From an uncultured Lachnospiraceae bacterium (GTDB lineage Bacteria; Bacillota; Clostridia; Lachnospirales; Lachnospiraceae): a stretch of 10,367 nucleotides of DNA. The notes beneath the pieces are model-generated. The model worked only from the letters and a program-made list of their open reading frames with translations. It made no database searches and was not told the DNA's origin. The stretch spans positions 1-10,367 of the forward strand of contig CADCOU010000308.1 of assembly GCA_902803155.1 (NCBI GenBank), given 5' to 3'. Positions 5,107 through 10,367 of this stretch are shown in pieces (positions within the stretch are counted from its first letter, which is position 1; each line of letters begins with the position of its first letter). The translations under genes were made by a program, and so were the position numbers.

Positions 5107-7578
5107 TTACGCCGCGACGTCGATATAACTGTAGAATTCATTTCCGGCGGCGCGGAACAGATCCGTAGAATCCTGGATACCGTAATAGTACCACTCTTCC
5201 TCTCCCGGATTCAGGAGATAGGTATTGTACTCGTCATAGCCCACGATGCACTTCACGCCTTCTTTCGTGTTGACCAGGACCGGTTTATCGTGTGCCACAA
5301 AGTAGAGTACCTGATCCAGCGTGCAGCCCGACAGATCAACTATCCGTCTGCCGAGGCCTTCCTCCAGTTCTTTCGTATCCAGTGTCCCGGCAGTAAATAT
5401 TGCCGGAATCTTTTCCCGGTCGATCTCGTATTCCGGATCCTTATCGCCCCTGACCCATACGTAATTCTGGTCTGCGTCAAGAACAACGCCGAAGAGACTG
5501 TCCGCCTTGACGATGGCGTCATTGGGATACGTACTCAGGGCGTCCAGTCCGCCGGATGCGTATACATAGTACAGCTCCTCCGGCTCCGGATTCTGCGGCA
5601 TCTCAACCATGGGGCCTCTTCCTGCAGCAATCTTGCTGTTTCCGACCGTCACGGAAGTATCTGCAAGGCTTCCGCCGGTACGCAGCAGCACGACGGTCTG
5701 CCTGCGCTTTTCTCTCTGTGTTGCGATGCCCAGACTGACGTCGGATGATGTATCCGTTGAAACGATCTGGTCCGGAGTCGCCTCCGCGAACACTTCCCCG
5801 TTCCAGGCAACCCGTTTCAGATTCAGCATGTTATCCGACTGCTCCACACCGGTTACATAGATTCCATTCGGCTCATATGTTTTGATATTGTTTCCTTCCC
5901 CGTCCGAGAAGATCAGCCGGTACATCGGGAAGGTCCCGTTTCCGCCGTGAGGCACCTTGATGTCATTTCCCTTCGCGACTCCGTATACCAGATCTTCCTT
6001 CATGAAGGTAAGCGGACGAAGGTATTCATTCTCTCCGCCGGTGATCTCACGGATCCCGCCGGTCTCGAAGTCGATCTGTTCGATCACCCTGGATCCATAC
6101 ATCAGCCCCTCTTTCAGCCAGGCAAAATACCTGCCGCTCCTGGATCCGCAGTAGCAGTCATTATTGATCCCGGAGGATACGGTCTCCACCTCGCCCGATA
6201 CCAGATCCACCTTCTGCAGCATGCCGCAGAGCAGGCAGTACACGGTTCTCCCGTCCTGCGTCATGTACAGGCAGTCTCCCGTATCGCGCTGGATCCGCTC
6301 CGTATTCTCCGCAGTCCTGAGGAAACACAGTTCAGTGACCAGGGAACTTCCTGCGTCAAAATAATAGATGCCGACTCCGTTGTCTCCTTCGTGGCTTCCG
6401 CGGTTCATGTAACCTGACACGGCAAAGGTCACATCGCCCTCTGAGGTTACCTTCATGATCCGGATCGTGTTCTCCTTGTAGAAGTCACGTTCATCCATAT
6501 CCGTCTGCTGCGGGAAACCGAAGACATGCGTAAAGATACCGTTCCCCCTGCGGTAAGTCCAGAGCACGTTCTCCTGCACGAACGCGATCACCTTTGCTTT
6601 CTCATCAGCCATATATTCGACATTCTTGCCGGTGATGCCCAGCAGGATCCCGGCATCCCGGGTCACTTCATTCGAGTCCGGATTGAATACCTGGTCTGTA
6701 GTCCGCTCAAAATTCAGCAGGAATACACGGCTGTCCGTAAACCGCAGCCTGTAGTATTCGTGTACGTTGTAGACTTCCGTGCTGCCGTTTTCTGCAGTTG
6801 AGGAAATGCGGTAATCCAGCGTCATCGTGGCGGTGCTCTCATTGATCTCCGTCAGGCGCGGAGTCGGTTTGTAATAGATCTGGGGATTCAGTTTGTCCCA
6901 GGTAAGCTGTTTCACGCTGTCATGGATGTCCATATGCGCCAGAGTACCTTCCGTGTCAGTCGTTTCGTCCGGCTCCACGGCCGCGCCGACCATATCCAGG
7001 TCAGTCTTGTTGATGCACTTATCCCAGAATCCGGCAGCAAAATTCAGATAGTCCGATGTGTGGAGACCATCCGCAAGCAGCACATGAGTATAGTAATAAA
7101 TGTTTCGTCCGCCGGTTGTAACCTGCAGTTTCAGAACATACTCCCGGTTCATGAGCATACCGCTCCCGAGTTTCAGTACCGAAGTGATATAATCGCCGTC
7201 TTTTTCCAGCCGGACAACCTTTGTGTTCTCCAGTGACTGGGTTCCGTCTATGGTAACGACCTCATAGGAGACTGAGTCCACCGAAGCTCCGAAGGTCTGG
7301 ATGCAGACGGTAACTTCTCTCTGTTCGGTCAGCGGCGTGATCGAGTAACGCATCTTGCTGACGTCCATCTCGTGATTATAGCCGTGCAGGCAGTTGAAAC
7401 GGATCCCGCCCTGCTGCATGTAGAGCAGCGGGAATGTGGACGATGTCATCTCGGTTGCCGTATCCGGAGTAAACTGGTTGATCAGCCGGCTCGAGATCAT
7501 AACGGCCAGCACATACACCGCGATGAACACGATGATCCGAAGAATAATGTTCCGGAAGGTTCTGAATTGCTCGCTCAA
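5107..7578 (-). CDS. Large single-pass membrane protein: beta-propeller-like middle, degenerate C39-like C-terminal domain
   Basis: I do not recognise a named function. From the TTG at 7578 the protein has 823 residues. One hydrophobic segment (about 12-30) follows a short basic cytoplasmic start, so the rest should be outside the membrane. Residues 40-300 look like beta-rich domains. About 310-600 contain repeated short strands such as VYCLLCGMLQKVDLVSG and YFAWLKEGLMYG, suggesting a propeller of TolB or WD type. The C-terminal 75 residues (DLSGCTLDQVLYFV, then KPVLV, then IVGYDEYNTYLLNP) resemble the latter half of a C39-type cysteine peptidase domain, but the position expected to hold the catalytic His is Lys/Cys, so it is probably inactive. 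Start choice: TTG follows AAAGGACC by about 9 nt, and that site overlaps the upstream TGA; the GTG at 7602 has no such site. It is the last gene of a coupled operon with a transglutaminase-like protein. A cell-surface role is inferred. Confidence 0.8.
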   Translation of the reverse strand: MSEQFRTFRNIILRIIVFIAVYVLAVMISSRLINQFTPDTATEMTSSTFPLLYMQQGGIRFNCLHGYNHEMDVSKMRYSITPLTEQREVTVCIQTFGASVDSVSYEVVTIDGTQSLENTKVVRLEKDGDYITSVLKLGSGMLMNREYVLKLQVTTGGRNIYYYTHVLLADGLHTSDYLNFAAGFWDKCINKTDLDMVGAAVEPDETTDTEGTLAHMDIHDSVKQLTWDKLNPQIYYKPTPRLTEINESTATMTLDYRISSTAENGSTEVYNVHEYYRLRFTDSRVFLLNFERTTDQVFNPDSNEVTRDAGILLGITGKNVEYMADEKAKVIAFVQENVLWTYRRGNGIFTHVFGFPQQTDMDERDFYKENTIRIMKVTSEGDVTFAVSGYMNRGSHEGDNGVGIYYFDAGSSLVTELCFLRTAENTERIQRDTGDCLYMTQDGRTVYCLLCGMLQKVDLVSGEVETVSSGINNDCYCGSRSGRYFAWLKEGLMYGSRVIEQIDFETGGIREITGGENEYLRPLTFMKEDLVYGVAKGNDIKVPHGGNGTFPMYRLIFSDGEGNNIKTYEPNGIYVTGVEQSDNMLNLKRVAWNGEVFAEATPDQIVSTDTSSDVSLGIATQREKRRQTVVLLRTGGSLADTSVTVGNSKIAAGRGPMVEMPQNPEPEELYYVYASGGLDALSTYPNDAIVKADSLFGVVLDADQNYVWVRGDKDPEYEIDREKIPAIFTAGTLDTKELEEGLGRRIVDLSGCTLDQVLYFVAHDKPVLVNTKEGVKCIVGYDEYNTYLLNPGEEEWYYYGIQDSTDLFRAAGNEFYSYIDVAA

Positions 7579-7592
7579 GATTATCGGTCCTT

Positions 7593-8771
7593 TCAAAGCC
7601 ACTGGATCGTGATGACCATAAAGTCGTCGTCCGTGGCGTATTTGTTGTTCCAGGTGCTTGCTCCGTAAGCCTGCATCAGATACTGATCCGCATCGTAGTA
7701 CATACGGTTCGTAAAGAGTTCGAACTTTGCGGTCTCATAAGCGTCCCTTGTACCGAACTTCATGACGATACTTGTATCTCCCCGCTGTACCGATTCCATC
7801 AGTTTACTATAGATCGTTCCATAGTCCCAGGTATCATAGTACATGCCGTTGATGCGGTAATAGTTGTAACTGCTGTCCGTACAGGACGGCATCGTGATCA
7901 CGCCGTCCGGACTGTGCGTGGTAAGGATCTCCTCGTCCGTGCAGCACAGATAGTTATAATTCGTAACCGTGAGTCCTGTACCTTCTTCCTGTGACGTGGC
8001 GAATACCGGGTCTCCCCATGTCACATCCACATGATAATAGTTTCCGTCGATCCGAACGATGTTCCACGCATGATCTCCGCCCGAACGGATCGATCCTGTG
8101 ACATAAGTGCAGAAGTATCCCATCCTGTGGCAGATATACTGAAATGCCTTCGCATATCCGGCGCACACAGACTGATGATTGAGCAGCGCGCTCTGCATGC
8201 ACTGATTATCCGGTGCCTCCGCATTGTACACCACTGTATCGATCAGATATTCATAGACCGACTTGATCCTGCCGTAATCGGACCAGGTCTCATCAGTCTG
8301 TGAAATGCAGATATCAGCCGCCTCCTCCAGACGTCCCCGGGTCATATCCCGTTCATTTTCCGGAACCGTGGACTCGACCCGGTAGCTTGCGACCGTCCCG
8401 GAGACCGCATTGGACTGGACTTCGGCTCCGGAGCCGATCCAGAACAGTTCCGGATGATCCGCCAGAACAGCATAATAAGCAGTCCAGAAATCGTCAACCG
8501 ACACTTCGGCATAAATCTCTGCACTGTCTTCTCCTGCCGAAAGCCGTGCATACAGTTCCCGGTAGATTTCATTGTACTGCGAGGGGAGGTTATTGAAATA
8601 ATACTCTTCTACCCCGCCGTTGTCCCACTGGGTATCTCCCTCGTGATAATATGGATTCTCCTGCAGCCCGGACCGCACCGCCATCTGCCGCACAAAAGTG
8701 CGCGGAAGCAGGGCGAACAGAATACCTGCAATCAGGGCTGTCGAGAATAACAAGCCTAATACTTTTTTCAT
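7593..8771 (-). CDS. Membrane-anchored transglutaminase-like protein
   Basis: The protein has 392 residues with an N-terminal hydrophobic segment (4-22) preceded by two lysines and not followed by a clear cleavage site. It is probably a signal anchor placing the rest outside the cell. The transglutaminase-like core spans about 165-255. The Cys lies in HQSVCAGYAKAFQYIC (Cys203), the His in GGDHAWNIV (His234) and the Asp in YYHVDVTWGDP (Asp249), a complete Cys-His-Asp triad of the papain-like fold. In bacteria such domains are mostly thiol proteases or peptide-modifying enzymes, and true cross-linking activity is not implied. The preceding region (about 60-160) is helical, and the C-terminal 90 residues are of unknown type. 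The ATG at 8771 overlaps the stop of the RNase gene by ATGA, with only a weak GGGAT site, so translation is probably coupled. Its stop overlaps the ribosome binding site of the next gene. Substrate is unknown; the downstream membrane protein is a possible partner. Confidence 0.88.
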   Translation of the reverse strand: MKKVLGLLFSTALIAGILFALLPRTFVRQMAVRSGLQENPYYHEGDTQWDNGGVEEYYFNNLPSQYNEIYRELYARLSAGEDSAEIYAEVSVDDFWTAYYAVLADHPELFWIGSGAEVQSNAVSGTVASYRVESTVPENERDMTRGRLEEAADICISQTDETWSDYGRIKSVYEYLIDTVVYNAEAPDNQCMQSALLNHQSVCAGYAKAFQYICHRMGYFCTYVTGSIRSGGDHAWNIVRIDGNYYHVDVTWGDPVFATSQEEGTGLTVTNYNYLCCTDEEILTTHSPDGVITMPSCTDSSYNYYRINGMYYDTWDYGTIYSKLMESVQRGDTSIVMKFGTRDAYETAKFELFTNRMYYDADQYLMQAYGASTWNNKYATDDDFMVITIQWL

Positions 8772-10367
8772 CTATCCCATTTCTCGCAGAGACGATTGAT
8801 CTCCTCCGTGAGTTTTCCGATATCCTTGTTCGTACCGCCTTCGTTGTGACGGATCACGGTGAGCAGACGGTCTCCCGCCGCCATGAGTCTCGCATACAGC
8901 TGTGCTGCCTTCTTGTTCTTCGAAGACACTCTCTTAAGGCCGTCACTGCCTTTCTCCGCCCGGCGAACCACCCCGCCGCCGTCCTGCCTCTCGGCCTGTC
9001 TGGCCTGAGCATCTTCTTTCTCGATCGGAACAGGCTTCGCTTCCAGCTCGAACGCGTCACGGGCAAGATCATATATCGTTCCGGAGAACGGGGCGTAAGC
9101 ATTCAGTCCGAGTTCATTGATCAGCCTGTCGCGGAAGAACTCCGTGACCTTATCCTCGCCGTGTGTGACGAAGACCAGCTTCGGCTTCTCTTCCATGGCG
9201 CTGATCCATGCGATCAGTCCCTTGTCGTCCGCATGTCCCGAGACGCCGGGAAGCTGGCAGATCTCAGCCCGTACCTCGATCTCTTCTCCGAAGAGTTTTA
9301 CGCTCTCCGCACCGTCCAGGATCGAGCGCCCCGGTGTTCCGACTGCCTGATATCCCACGAACAGGATAGTGCTCTCCGGTTTCCACAGGTTGTGTTTCAG
9401 ATGATGCTTGACGCGGCCGGCGTCACACATGCCGCTGGCGGAGATGATGACCTTCGGCTCGCTGATATCATTAATCGCCTTTGACTCTTCCGAGGTCACC
9501 GCGACCTTCAGGCCCGCGAAGCCAATCGGGTTGATGCCCTGCCGCAGCAGCTGTCCTGCCTCGTTGTCAAAGTCCGCGTACATGCGCTCCTGAAAGATAT
9601 TAGTCGCTTCGATCGCGAGCGGTGAATCCACCCAGACCTCGAATCCGTCGTGTCCTTCCACCAGTCCTTCCTGCTTTATCTGACGGATAAAATACAGCAT
9701 CTCCTGCGTACGGCCGACCGCAAAGGACGGGATGACCACATTGCCGCCCCTGTCAAATGTCCTCTGGATCACTGCAGCTAGTTCTCCTGCATAATCCGCG
9801 TACTCCGGCTTCTCGTGGGTCCTGTCGCCGTAGGTCGATTCCATGACCACATAGTCGGCCCCCTTCAGATAAACCGGGTCTGAGATCAGAGGCTGGTCGG
9901 TATTGCCGATGTCGCCGGAGAAAATGATCTTCCTGGTAATGCCGTCTTCCGTTATTGTCACTTCAATGGAACTCGATCCGAGCAGATGTCCTGCGTCCAC
10001 GAAGCGTATCGTGATGCCTTCCGCGATCATCTTCTCCTGTTCATAGTCCACACTGACGAAACACTTTATGGTGTTTTCCGCATCCTGCCTGTCATAGAGC
10101 GGTTCCACCTGCCCTCTTCCGGCACGCTCTGCCTTGCGGTTCTTCCATTCCGCTTCAAATTCCTGGATGTGGGCTGAATCAAGAAGCATGATGCGGCACA
10201 GCGCGGCTGTACCTCCGGTTGAGAAGATCTGCCCCTGGAAGCCCTGCTTGCAGAGCAGCGGGAGGAGTCCCGAATGATCCATGTGGGCATGTGTCAGAAG
10301 GACCATGTCGATCTCGGATGCCGGCACCGGAATCGGTTCATTTTCATACAGATCCTGTCCCTGTTCC
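8768..10367 (-). CDS. Beta-CASP metallo-beta-lactamase RNase (CPSF/RNase J superfamily), 5' end outside the window
   Basis: This is a cytoplasmic metal-dependent RNA-processing nuclease of the family that includes CPSF-73 and RNase J. 532 residues are visible. The reading frame stays open to the window edge, and the GTG at 10327 is only an internal valine codon, so roughly 35-45 residues are probably missing. Zinc-site motifs are present: HAHMDH (visible residues 26-31), DAGHLLGS (124-131) and SGDIG (150-154). The beta-CASP segment follows, with NVVIPSFAVGRTQE (209-222) and SASGMCDAGRVKHHL (309-323). The RNA-specificity part has SGHADDKG (376-383) and VTHGE (400-404). All catalytic residues appear intact. 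A charged C-terminal extension of about 100 residues follows, rich in Glu, Arg and Lys, ending in a helical region. It is the first visible gene of the operon; the ATGA overlap joins it to the transglutaminase-like gene. RNA substrate is unknown. Confidence 0.93.
   Translation of the reverse strand, partial: EQGQDLYENEPIPVPASEIDMVLLTHAHMDHSGLLPLLCKQGFQGQIFSTGGTAALCRIMLLDSAHIQEFEAEWKNRKAERAGRGQVEPLYDRQDAENTIKCFVSVDYEQEKMIAEGITIRFVDAGHLLGSSSIEVTITEDGITRKIIFSGDIGNTDQPLISDPVYLKGADYVVMESTYGDRTHEKPEYADYAGELAAVIQRTFDRGGNVVIPSFAVGRTQEMLYFIRQIKQEGLVEGHDGFEVWVDSPLAIEATNIFQERMYADFDNEAGQLLRQGINPIGFAGLKVAVTSEESKAINDISEPKVIISASGMCDAGRVKHHLKHNLWKPESTILFVGYQAVGTPGRSILDGAESVKLFGEEIEVRAEICQLPGVSGHADDKGLIAWISAMEEKPKLVFVTHGEDKVTEFFRDRLINELGLNAYAPFSGTIYDLARDAFELEAKPVPIEKEDAQARQAERQDGGGVVRRAEKGSDGLKRVSSKNKKAAQLYARLMAAGDRLLTVIRHNEGGTNKDIGKLTEEINRLCEKWDR

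Noticed and set aside
8651..9484. 277-codon plus-strand open frame opposite the RNase gene
   Set aside because: It overlaps the conserved catalytic RNase sequence, lacks a ribosome binding site and has no recognisable domain.
10288..10327. GTG at 10327 as the start of the RNase
   Set aside because: The frame stays open to the window edge with family-like sequence (EQGQDLYENEP), and the first metal-site motif would lie only 12 residues from the start, too close for this fold.

Overview
The window looks like chromosome from a Clostridia-type Firmicute, most likely Lachnospiraceae-like. The support is strong AGGAGG-type ribosome binding sites, a Bacillus-type AraR regulator with an AraR-like operator, consensus sigma-A promoters, and an operon of uncharacterised extracytoplasmic proteins of a kind common in that family. 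Base composition appears slightly above 50% GC by eye. This placement is inference; no rRNA or marker gene is present. All six genes lie on the minus strand, so transcription runs from high to low coordinates. There is no CRISPR array, tRNA, rRNA, transposase or phage gene.

The right half (10367 to 5107) is a tightly packed three-gene operon. It holds a beta-CASP metallo-beta-lactamase RNase (5' end outside the window), a membrane-anchored transglutaminase-like protein joined to it by an ATGA overlap, and a large single-pass membrane protein. The large protein has a beta-propeller-like middle and a C-terminal domain resembling the second half of a C39 cysteine peptidase without the expected histidine. 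Its likely start is a TTG codon behind a ribosome binding site that overlaps the stop of the transglutaminase-like gene.

The left half (4774 to 1) is a sugar-uptake locus: an AraR-type GntR regulator, then substrate-binding protein, permease and ATPase of a ribose/arabinose-type (CUT2) ABC transporter, the last cut by the window edge. AraR-like palindromes lie just upstream of the -35 box of the regulator gene and about 24 bp upstream of the -35 box of a consensus promoter for the transporter operon. This predicts autoregulation plus control of uptake by one sugar-responsive repressor. The sugar is probably a pentose such as L-arabinose, but it cannot be read from the sequence.

Two intergenic regions are unusually structured. 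Between the binding-protein and permease genes (1887-2254) there are three or four consecutive hairpins plus a terminator-like 15-bp palindrome. Between the right-hand operon and the araR promoter (4912-5095) there is a 184-bp unit bounded by a perfect 10-bp inverted repeat. It contains a near-continuous 81-nt hairpin and a three-way-junction fold with a 20-bp basal stem. Neither arm has a proper T-tract, so a simple terminator is a poor explanation. These are the least explained parts of the window.
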